Shown here: piece by piece, positions 34,743-41,863 of the stretch | How the letters are laid out: each line of letters starts with the position of its first letter | How positions within the stretch are numbered: position 1 is the first letter of the stretch | NCBI RefSeq assembly: GCF_004768545.1 | Contig: NZ_CP038634.1 | Coordinates: forward strand, 1,240,001 to 1,304,000 | Length of the DNA stretch: 64,000 bases | Direction of reading: 5' to 3' | DNA from: Cupriavidus oxalaticus | GTDB taxonomy: Bacteria > Pseudomonadota > Gammaproteobacteria > Burkholderiales > Burkholderiaceae | Position numbers and translations under genes: made by a program | Notes under the pieces: generated by a model | Databases searched by the model: none | What the model saw: the letters and a program-made list of their open reading frames with translations, nothing else | What the model was told of the DNA's origin: nothing

Positions 34743-35732
34743 CTATTCGACCTTGACGTTGGCCTTCTTCACCAGCGCGGCGTAGCGCGCGGCTTCGCTG
34801 CGGAAGAACGCTGCAGCGGCTTCGGGCGTGCCGGGCTCGACCACCGTGCCCTGCTTCTTCATCGCTTCCAGCACTTCGGGCGACGTGAAGGCCCTGGCAA
34901 AGGCATCGTGCACGCGCCTGACTTCCGGCGCCGGCATGCCGGCCGGGCCGATGACAGCGAACCAGCCCGCGACGTTGTAGCGCGGCAAACCCTGTTCGGC
35001 GATGGTGGCAATGTCCGGCGCGGCGTCCGTGCGCTTGTCGCCGCACAGGCCGATCGCGCGCAGCGTGCCGGCCTTCAGGTGCGGCGCCACCGCATTGAGC
35101 GCGACCACGCCCATTTCCACCTGCCCGGCGAGCAGGTCGTTGATCATCGGGCCGGTGCCCTTGTACGGCACATGGCGTGCCGTCACGCCCGCCTCGTCCA
35201 GGAACATCTCGCCGGCCAGGTGGATGATGGTGCCGTTGCCCGACGACGCGTAGTTGTAGCCATCGGGCCTGGCCTTGAGCAGCGCCACCAGCTCTTTTAC
35301 GTTCTTCGCCGGCACCCTGGGGTTGACCACCAGCACCAGCGGCGTGGTGCCGATCACGCTGATCGGCGTGATGTCCTTGATTGCGTCGAACGGCATCGCG
35401 CGGAACACGCTGGGGTTGATCACGTGGTTGTTCGATACCAGCCCCAGCGTGCTGCCGTCGGGCTGCGCCTTGACCACGGCCGCGGCACCAGTGATGCCAC
35501 CCGCGCCAGGCAGGTTCTCGATCACCACCGGCTGGCCGAATGCCTTGCCCAGCGCGGGGCCCGCGGCACGAGCGATGGTGTCGACGCCGGAGCCGGCGCT
35601 GATCGGCAGGATCAGGCGCACGGGCTTGCCCGCTCCGCCCTGTGCGAGCGCTTCTAAGCCAGGAACGGTGAGGGAAACGGCGAGCGTGGCGGAAATTGCC
35701 AGCACGGACTTGAGCAGGGTGCGACGTTGCAT
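34743..35732 (-). CDS. Bug-family periplasmic solute-binding protein
   Basis: A 329-residue tripartite-tricarboxylate-transporter (Bug) receptor. A signal peptide with a twin-arginine-like start (MQRRTLLKSVLA) is cleaved near ALAQG. Mature features are VRLILPISAGSGVDTIARAA and VVIENLPGAGGITGAAAV, both typical. These proteins usually bind carboxylates. The gene is next to a CoA-transferase and an HMG-CoA-lyase gene in the same direction, so an acid entering that route is the likely ligand. The membrane TctAB partners are not present here, as is common. Confidence 0.88.
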   Translation of the reverse strand: MQRRTLLKSVLAISATLAVSLTVPGLEALAQGGAGKPVRLILPISAGSGVDTIARAAGPALGKAFGQPVVIENLPGAGGITGAAAVVKAQPDGSTLGLVSNNHVINPSVFRAMPFDAIKDITPISVIGTTPLVLVVNPRVPAKNVKELVALLKARPDGYNYASSGNGTIIHLAGEMFLDEAGVTARHVPYKGTGPMINDLLAGQVEMGVVALNAVAPHLKAGTLRAIGLCGDKRTDAAPDIATIAEQGLPRYNVAGWFAVIGPAGMPAPEVRRVHDAFARAFTSPEVLEAMKKQGTVVEPGTPEAAAAFFRSEAARYAALVKKANVKVE

Positions 35733-35805
35733 GGATTTGTCTCCGTATCGTTATCGTCGGGCGATGCCGGCGCCGCTGTGCCGCGGCCTGCCGGGCAGGC
35801 GCAGT

Positions 35806-36963
35806 TCAGCCGCGGCCCTTGCCGAGCTGCGCCAGGATCTCTTCATTGTGCTCGCCGGGCCTCGGCAGCGGGCTGCGCACGCCGGGGCGGCGGCCGCCCA
35901 TCAGCAACGGCAGCAGCACCGTGGGCGTGGTCGAGCCGTCGTCGGCCTGCATCGGCACCAGTCCGCCGCTGGCGAGCAGGTGCGGATCGTCGAGCAACTG
36001 GTCGGGGCGCACGATCGGCGCATAGGGAATGCCGGCCGCTTCGAGCTTCGGCGCGAGTTCCGCGGAACGATGGTGGCGCAGGATCGCACCCAGTTCTTCC
36101 AGCAGTTGCGCCCGCACGGCCACGCGCGCGGTGTTGCTAGCGTACTCCGGCTTGTCGATCAGTTCCGGATGCTCCAGCACGTGGCACAGCGTGACGAACT
36201 GCTTGTCGCTGACCGCGCCGATAAAAAGCTGCTCGTCCTGCGCCAGCGTGAACACGTCATACACGCTCCACGCCGACACGCGCGACGGCATCGGCGGCGG
36301 CGGCTCGCCGGTCATCGCGAATTGCTGCATGTGCTGCGAGGCCAGGAACACGCAGTTCTCGAATAGCGCGCTCTGGATCTCCTGCCCCTTGCCGGTGCGG
36401 TCGCGCTCGCGCAGCGCGGCGAGCACGCCGATCGCGCCGAACATGCCGCCCATGATGTCGTTGACCGAGGTGCCGGCGCGCAGCGGCCGGCCGCTCGGGC
36501 CGGTCATGTAGGACAGGCCGCCCATCATCTGCACGACTTCATCGAGCGCCAGCCGGTTCTCGTACGGGCCGGGCAGGAAGCCCTTGTGCGAGACGTAGAT
36601 CAGGTGCGGGTAGTCGCGCGACAGCGTGGCGTAGTCCAGCCCCAGCTTCTGCATCAGGCCGGGACGGAAGTTCTCCAGCAGGATGTCGCTCTGGCCCGCC
36701 AGCTCGGCGGCGGCGGCGCGGCCTTCGTCGGTGGTGATGTCGAGCACCACGCTTTTCTTGTTGCGGTTGAAGGCGCGGAAGAAGCCGATGCCCAGGCCCG
36801 GCAGGCTGCGCGTCTTGTCGCCGCCGGGCGGCTCGACCTTGATCACCTCGGCGCCGAGGTCGGCCAGGATCATGCCGCAGGTGGGGCCCATCACCATGTG
36901 CGTGAATTCGACCACGCGCACGCCGGCGAGCGGCAGGGCGTTGCTGTTGCTGTCTTGGGGCAT
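35806..36963 (-). CDS. CaiB/BaiF-family CoA transferase
   Basis: A 385-residue class III CoA transferase. Conserved parts are GVRVVEFTHMVMGPTCGMIL, KVEPPGGDKTR, FFRAFNRNKKSVVLDI, and the catalytic aspartate in RAGTSVNDIMGGMF. It would move CoA from an acyl-CoA to a free acid. The ATG at 36963 is 8 bases downstream of the stop of the HMG-CoA-lyase gene, so they are co-translated. Together they suggest activation and then cleavage of a branched 3-hydroxy acid. Confidence 0.88.
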   Translation of the reverse strand: MPQDSNSNALPLAGVRVVEFTHMVMGPTCGMILADLGAEVIKVEPPGGDKTRSLPGLGIGFFRAFNRNKKSVVLDITTDEGRAAAAELAGQSDILLENFRPGLMQKLGLDYATLSRDYPHLIYVSHKGFLPGPYENRLALDEVVQMMGGLSYMTGPSGRPLRAGTSVNDIMGGMFGAIGVLAALRERDRTGKGQEIQSALFENCVFLASQHMQQFAMTGEPPPPMPSRVSAWSVYDVFTLAQDEQLFIGAVSDKQFVTLCHVLEHPELIDKPEYASNTARVAVRAQLLEELGAILRHHRSAELAPKLEAAGIPYAPIVRPDQLLDDPHLLASGGLVPMQADDGSTTPTVLLPLLMGGRRPGVRSPLPRPGEHNEEILAQLGKGRG

Positions 36964-36971
36964 GTTGGTTC

Positions 36972-37919
36972 TCAAACGGTGGCCGCGACGCGCTCGGCCG
37001 CGAAGGTCTTGGGCAGGCCGGCGCGCCACAGCGTGCCGTGCAGGGTCTCGTCGCGCAGCCAGCCGGCCACGTCTTCACGCAGCGCCAGCAGGCGCCCGAT
37101 GTCGATGCCGGTATCGATGCCCATGCTGCCGAGCAGGTAGGCAAGGTCTTCGGTGGCAACGTTGCCGCTGGCGCCGGGCGCGTGCGGGCAGCCGCCGATG
37201 CCGGCCAGGCAGGCGTCGAAGCGGGTCACGCCGGCCTCGAGCGCGGCATAGACATTGGCCAGGCCGAGCCCGCGCGTGTCGTGGAAATGGCCGCACCAGA
37301 AGCGCTCGCCGGCGATGGCGATGGCGCGCGCGAACAGCTCGCGCACCATGGCCGGATCGGCGTAGCCGACGGTATCGGCCAGGCTGACGCGGTCGGCGCC
37401 GGCATCGAGCAGCGCCTGCATCAGCCGCAGCACTTCATCGGCATCGACATGACCCTGCAGCGTGCAGCCGAACGCAGTACCGACGCCGCCTTCGATCAGC
37501 GTCTTCGCGCCGCTGGCATCGCGCGCGGCGCGGATGCGCGTCACTTCGGCCACGACTTCATCGGGCGTCTTGCGCAGGTTGGCAAGGCTGTGCGCGTGGC
37601 TGGCCGACAGCGGCACGATCATCAGGTCGGCGCCAGACTCCAGCGCGTCCTGCGCGCCGCGCAGGTTGGGCACCAGCACCGACGTGAACATACCCGGCAG
37701 CGTGCGCGCGAACGCGACCAGTTCGGCGGTATCGGCCAGTTGCGGCAACAGGCGCGCGGGGACGAACGAACCGACTTCCAGTTCGCGCAGGCCGGCGGCG
37801 TGGGCGCCGCGGATCCACGCGAGCTTGCTGGCGGTAGGCAGGATGGTGCGGATGCTTTGCAGGCCGTCGCGCAGACCGACTTCGCGGATCACGGCCTGGC
37901 TGGGGAAGGAAAGGGTCAT
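36972..37919 (-). CDS. HMG-CoA lyase-family enzyme
   Basis: A 315-residue enzyme of the DRE-TIM family. It begins with VIREVGLRDGLQSI, has LEVGSFVPARLLPQLADT, and a glycine-rich GIGGCPHAPGASGNVATEDL carrying the active-site cysteine, as in 3-hydroxymethylglutaryl-CoA lyases. It cleaves a 3-hydroxy-3-methyl acyl-CoA into acetyl-CoA or pyruvate plus another acid. First gene of the operon with the CoA transferase and Bug protein; a LysR gene is divergent. Confidence 0.88.
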   Translation of the reverse strand: MTLSFPSQAVIREVGLRDGLQSIRTILPTASKLAWIRGAHAAGLRELEVGSFVPARLLPQLADTAELVAFARTLPGMFTSVLVPNLRGAQDALESGADLMIVPLSASHAHSLANLRKTPDEVVAEVTRIRAARDASGAKTLIEGGVGTAFGCTLQGHVDADEVLRLMQALLDAGADRVSLADTVGYADPAMVRELFARAIAIAGERFWCGHFHDTRGLGLANVYAALEAGVTRFDACLAGIGGCPHAPGASGNVATEDLAYLLGSMGIDTGIDIGRLLALREDVAGWLRDETLHGTLWRAGLPKTFAAERVAATV

Positions 37920-38054
37920 GGTTCTCGGGGACTGGTGAGGCGTCCGTGCGGGGGCGACGGGATAACTCTATGAGTTTCTCCAGGCAAGCTGAAGCGATGG
38001 TTTACGCATCCAGACATGCCGAAACGGAAAGTCATCACGTGCCCTTTGTCACGC

Positions 38055-38070
38055 TCCGGGATTTCCCGGA
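38055..38070. promoter_or_regulatory. TCCGGGA-TT-TCCCGGA palindrome
   Basis: Seven-base inverted repeats with a two-base centre, in the divergent region between the HMG-CoA-lyase gene and the LysR gene, 64 bases before the LysR start. A plausible operator for the LysR protein, though it does not follow the T-N11-A form exactly. Confidence 0.35.
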
Positions 38071-38133
38071 TGCGATGTCATCGCGCCTCCCGGCGGCGTA
38101 GCATTCCAATCCGGAAACCAAGTTGCCCCCGCC

Positions 38134-39090
38134 ATGCGAGACCTCGACCTCACCACGCTGCGCCTGTTCGTCGCCGTCTGCGAAACCCGCAACATGGCGC
38201 GCGCGGGCGAGCAGGAACACATCGTTGCGTCCGCCATCAGCAAGCGGCTGGCGCAATTGGAAGAGACGGTCGGCGCCACGCTGCTGGAACGCCGCCGCCG
38301 CGGTGTCATCCCCACCCCCGCCGGCGAGATCGTGCTGGGTCATGCGCGCGTCATGCTGGCAGCGGCCGACCGCGTGACGCGCGACATGGTTGACTACGGC
38401 TCCGGCGTGCGCGGGCAGGTGCGCCTGCTCGCCACGGTGTCGACCATGGCGGAATCGCTGCCGGACGACATCGCCGCCTTCATGCAGTTGCCGGCGCACC
38501 GCGACGTGCGCGTGACGATCGAGGAGAGCCTGAGCAGCGAAGTGGTGCGCGCGCTGCGCGACGGCACGGCGCCGCTGGGCATCTGCTGGGACGCGGCCGA
38601 CCTGGAAGGCTTCCAGACCCGCCCCTACCGCACCGACCACCTCGCCGCCGTCGTCCACGCGGGGCACCCGCTGGCGCGCGCGGATACCTGCCTGTTCGAA
38701 GACACGCTGGACTACGACCAGATCGCCATGCCGGCACAGACCGCGGTGCAGATCATGCTGACGCGCTATGCCTCGATCCTGGGCCGCCGCATGGCGCATC
38801 GCGCGGTGGTGTCCACCTTCGACGCCGCGCTGCGCTGCGTGCGCGCGGAACTCGGCATCGTCATCATCCCGGCGGAGATCGCCACGCTCGTCGCCGCGGC
38901 CTTTGGCCTGCGCGTGATCCCGCTGCGCAACGACTGGGCGCGTCGGCGCTTTGCGATCTGCTGCCGCGACTTCTCGCTGCTGTCGCCCGCGGCACAGCTG
39001 CTGGTGCAGTTCCTGGAAGAAGCCGCGGCGAAGGAGGCGGCCGCTTCAGGCGTTGTGCCCGCGCAGACCCCGGCGCGGCGCAAACGGTAA
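38134..39090 (+). CDS. LysR-family transcriptional regulator
   Basis: A 318-residue regulator. The N-terminal winged helix reads LTTLRLFVAVCETRNMARAG and ASAISKRLAQLEETVGATLL, and the C-terminal co-inducer domain begins at VRGQVRLLATVSTMAESLP. It is divergent from the HMG-CoA-lyase operon and is probably its regulator, by the usual LysR arrangement. The C-terminus is basic (PARRKR). Confidence 0.87.
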   Translation: MRDLDLTTLRLFVAVCETRNMARAGEQEHIVASAISKRLAQLEETVGATLLERRRRGVIPTPAGEIVLGHARVMLAAADRVTRDMVDYGSGVRGQVRLLATVSTMAESLPDDIAAFMQLPAHRDVRVTIEESLSSEVVRALRDGTAPLGICWDAADLEGFQTRPYRTDHLAAVVHAGHPLARADTCLFEDTLDYDQIAMPAQTAVQIMLTRYASILGRRMAHRAVVSTFDAALRCVRAELGIVIIPAEIATLVAAAFGLRVIPLRNDWARRRFAICCRDFSLLSPAAQLLVQFLEEAAAKEAAASGVVPAQTPARRKR

Positions 39091-39274
39091 GCCGCGCGCG
39101 CAACTTCTCGTGCGTTTCGAGGGTTACCCCGAGGCGTTTTCGCAAGCTTATGTTGCGTGCCGTTGCGTAGACTGGCTTGCGTTTTTCGCTGCCGGCCACG
39201 ATGGTCGAAGAAGAAAAAAGCCGGGCGAAACCTGATCACGACAATGCGCGCCGCCACGGCGCAGGAGCACGCAA

Positions 39275-39967
39275 ATGAACTTCAACGGCAAGAACGTACT
39301 GGTCACCGGCGCACGCGGCAACCTGGGCCGCGCGGTCGCGCACGCCTTTGCGCAGGCGGGCGCGCGCGTGGTGCTGCTGGACCGTCACGACGCACCATTG
39401 CCGGAAGTCGGCAGCGGCCACCTGGCCCTGCAGGCCGACCTGCTCGATGCGGACAGCCTGGCCAAGGCCATCGGCGCAGCCGTGCAGGCGTGCGGGCGCA
39501 TCGACGTGGTGTGCAACCTGGCCGGCGGCTTCGCCATGGGCACGGGCATCCACGAGACCAGCACCGCAGACTGGAACCGCCTGTTCGACATGAACGTGGG
39601 CACGGTGCTGAACATGGCGCGCGCGGTGGTGCCGCACATGCTGGCCGCCGGCGGCGGCGCCATCGTCAACGTGGGCGCCAATTCGGCGGCGCGCGGGCTG
39701 GCGCAGATGGGCGCCTACTGCGCCTCCAAGGACGCGCTGGCGCGTGTCACCGAATCGATGTCGGCCGAGCTGCGCGACCAGGGCATCCGCGTCAACGCGG
39801 TGCTGCCCAGCATCCTCGACACGCCCGAGAACCGCCAGGCCATGCCGGATGCCGATACCTCGCGCTGGGTCGCCCTCGATGCGCTGGCCGACGTGATCCT
39901 GTTCCTCGCCTCCGACGCCGCGCGCGCGGTGCAGGGGGCGCTGGTGCCAGTGGTCAACCGCGCCTGA
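39275..39967 (+). CDS. SDR-family oxidoreductase
   Basis: A 230-residue short-chain dehydrogenase. Nucleotide-binding VTGARGNLGRAVAHAFAQAG is followed by LLDRHD (an aspartate favouring NAD), NVGANSAARG with the serine, and YCASK with the catalytic tyrosine and lysine. It is 184 bases after the LysR gene and may belong with it. Substrate not evident. The ATG at 39275 is preceded by AGGAG at good spacing. Confidence 0.86.
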   Translation: MNFNGKNVLVTGARGNLGRAVAHAFAQAGARVVLLDRHDAPLPEVGSGHLALQADLLDADSLAKAIGAAVQACGRIDVVCNLAGGFAMGTGIHETSTADWNRLFDMNVGTVLNMARAVVPHMLAAGGGAIVNVGANSAARGLAQMGAYCASKDALARVTESMSAELRDQGIRVNAVLPSILDTPENRQAMPDADTSRWVALDALADVILFLASDAARAVQGALVPVVNRA

Positions 39968-40010
39968 CCGCTGGCCGGGCCGGCTTGCGCGCCGCAGGCC
40001 TGTCCTGCGG

Positions 40011-40946
40011 CTATGGCTGCAACAGCGGCTGCGGCTGCAGCGAGCCGGCCACTTCCTGGATCTGCTGGCGCAGCCAGCGCCGCAGCCGGTCGGCGTCGGT
40101 GCGGGCATGCCAGATCTGCATCATCTCCACCCTGGGCAAGGCAAACGGCACCGGCAGCAGCAACAGGTCCGGGTCGCGCGCGACCGCCTCATCCGCCACC
40201 GACCGCAGGCAGGTCAGCAGCAAGGCCGTGCCGCGCACCAGCCGGCTCGGCGCCAGGAAGCTCGACAGCCCCGCCACCACCTTGCGCTTGCGCCCTTGCG
40301 CCGCCAGCGCGCGGTCGACCACGCCGTTGAGGTCGCCGGTCAGCGTCGTCAGCAGGTGCTCGCAAGCCAGGAATGCATCGAGATCGAGGCCGCGCGCCAG
40401 GTGCGGGTTGGACCTGGATGCCAGCACGACGAAGTCTTCGCTGCACAGCCGCTGCTGGTGGAAGGTATCCGGCAGGTCTTCGTAGAACCCCGCGATCGCC
40501 AGGTCGCAGGTGCCCTTTTCCAGTTCCTCGCGCGGCAGCTCGCCGCGGGTGTTATGCGTGACCACGACCAGCCCGGGTGCGTCGCGCCGCAGCCGCGGCA
40601 GCAGCGCGGGCAGCAGCAGTTGTTCCATGTAGTCGGTGGTGTAGAGATGGACGGCCTCGCCGCGCGCAAGGAAATCGCGGCCATCGCAGGCCTCGTAGAA
40701 GGCATCCAGTTCCGCCACCAGCCGCTGCACCTGCGGTGCCAGCTCGTGCGCGCGCGGCGTCGGCGTCAGGCCGCGCGGCGCGCGCACGAACAGCGGGTCG
40801 CCCAGTTCGTCGCGCAGCCGGTTCAGCTTGTGGCTGAGCGCCGGCTGGCTCAGCGCCATGCGCGCCGCCGCGCGCGAGGCGTTGCCTTCCTGGTAGAGCA
40901 CATGGAAGACGTAGAGCAGGTTCAGGTCCTTGCTGACGATATTCAT
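40011..40946 (-). CDS. LysR-family transcriptional regulator (NodD/PcaQ-like)
   Basis: A 311-residue regulator with the N-terminal sequence KDLNLLYVFHVLYQEGNASR, recognition helix SQPALSHKLNRLRDELGDPL, and a full effector domain (YTTDYMEQLLLPALLPRL onwards). It is divergent from a PfpI-family gene, and the 116 bases between them hold a 19-base palindrome that fits a LysR box. The C-terminus ends in Gln/Pro repeats (SLQPQPLLQP). Confidence 0.88.
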   Translation of the reverse strand: MNIVSKDLNLLYVFHVLYQEGNASRAAARMALSQPALSHKLNRLRDELGDPLFVRAPRGLTPTPRAHELAPQVQRLVAELDAFYEACDGRDFLARGEAVHLYTTDYMEQLLLPALLPRLRRDAPGLVVVTHNTRGELPREELEKGTCDLAIAGFYEDLPDTFHQQRLCSEDFVVLASRSNPHLARGLDLDAFLACEHLLTTLTGDLNGVVDRALAAQGRKRKVVAGLSSFLAPSRLVRGTALLLTCLRSVADEAVARDPDLLLLPVPFALPRVEMMQIWHARTDADRLRRWLRQQIQEVAGSLQPQPLLQP

Positions 40947-40968
40947 TTTTTGGATGGCAGAAATCGAA

Positions 40969-40987
40969 GATTCGAAGTTTTCGAATC
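40969..40987. promoter_or_regulatory. LysR-type operator GATTCGAA-N3-TTCGAATC
   Basis: A perfect 8-base inverted repeat with a three-base centre. Its core TTCGA-N5-TCGAA fits the T-N11-A form bound by LysR proteins. It lies 23 bases upstream of the LysR start and 76 bases upstream of the PfpI-family start, the right place for control of both. A TAGGAT hexamer further down may be the PfpI-family -10. Confidence 0.65.
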
Positions 40988-41062
40988 ATATCCAGCTGCG
41001 TAGGATGTTGCCAATGCCGGGGCTGCCCCGGCTGACCGTGGACGCAAAACCGGAGAACGAAC

Positions 41063-41740
41063 ATGCAAATCCTGATGGTGCTGACCTCGCACGACCAGCT
41101 TGGCAATACGGGCAAGAAGACCGGCTTCTGGCTGGAGGAATTCGCCGCGCCCTACTACGTCTTCAAGGACGCCGGCGCCGACATCACGCTGGCTTCGCCC
41201 AAAGGCGGCCAGCCGCCAATCGATCCCAAGAGCGACGATCCGGATGCACAGACCGATGCGACCCGCCGCTTCCGCGCCGACACCGCCGCGCAGCAGGCGC
41301 TGGCCAGCACGCTGACGCTGGACCAGGTAAAGGCCGACGACTTCGACGCCGTGTTCTATCCCGGCGGCCATGGCCCGCTGTGGGACCTGGCGGAAGACAA
41401 GCGTTCGATCGCGCTGATCGAGCAGTTCGACCGGCTCGGCAAGCCGGTGGGCGCCGTGTGCCATGCGCCGGGGGTGCTGCGGCACGTCAAGGGCGCGGAC
41501 GGGCAGCCGCTGGTCCAGGGCAAGGAAGTCACGGGCTTTACCAACAGCGAGGAAGAGGCGGTGCAGCTCACCGAGGTGGTGCCGTTCCTGGTGGAGGATG
41601 TGCTGAAGGCCAGCGGCGGGCGGTTTACGCGAGGGGATGACTGGGCCAGCCACGTTGCGGTGGCGGGACGGCTGGTGACGGGGCAGAACCCGGCGTCGTC
41701 GGAGGCGGGGGCTGAGGCGGTGTTGGGGTTGTTGAAGTAA
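41063..41740 (+). CDS. DJ-1/PfpI-family protein (glyoxalase III-like)
   Basis: A 225-residue class I glutamine-amidotransferase-like protein of the DJ-1/PfpI superfamily. The nucleophile cysteine is in GAVCHAPG, the N-terminus has GKKTGFWLEEFAAPYYVF with the conserved glutamate, and DAVFYPGGHGPLWDL is the conserved turn. Similar proteins are glutathione-independent glyoxalases that turn methylglyoxal into lactate. The gene is probably controlled by the divergent LysR protein through the palindrome at 40969-40987. Confidence 0.86.
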   Translation: MQILMVLTSHDQLGNTGKKTGFWLEEFAAPYYVFKDAGADITLASPKGGQPPIDPKSDDPDAQTDATRRFRADTAAQQALASTLTLDQVKADDFDAVFYPGGHGPLWDLAEDKRSIALIEQFDRLGKPVGAVCHAPGVLRHVKGADGQPLVQGKEVTGFTNSEEEAVQLTEVVPFLVEDVLKASGGRFTRGDDWASHVAVAGRLVTGQNPASSEAGAEAVLGLLK

Positions 41741-41770
41741 GGCGAGAGTCTTCCACCTGCTGGCGGTTTG

Positions 41771-41800
41771 CACCCCTCGCCCGCTTGCGGGAGAGGGGTG
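41771..41800. repeat. Intergenic GC-rich stem-loop, copy 3
   Basis: CACCCCTCGCCCGC-TT-GCGGGAGAGGGGTG lies between the convergent PfpI-family and acylase genes. It is flanked by TTTGC before and GCGTTTGC after, the same flanks as copy 2 at 17859-17892. Confidence 0.75.
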
Positions 41801-41863
41801 CGTTTGCAGGGGGTGGTAGCTTGCGGCAGACGGTTGAGCTTGCGATGCGCCGGTTGAAGGTTC

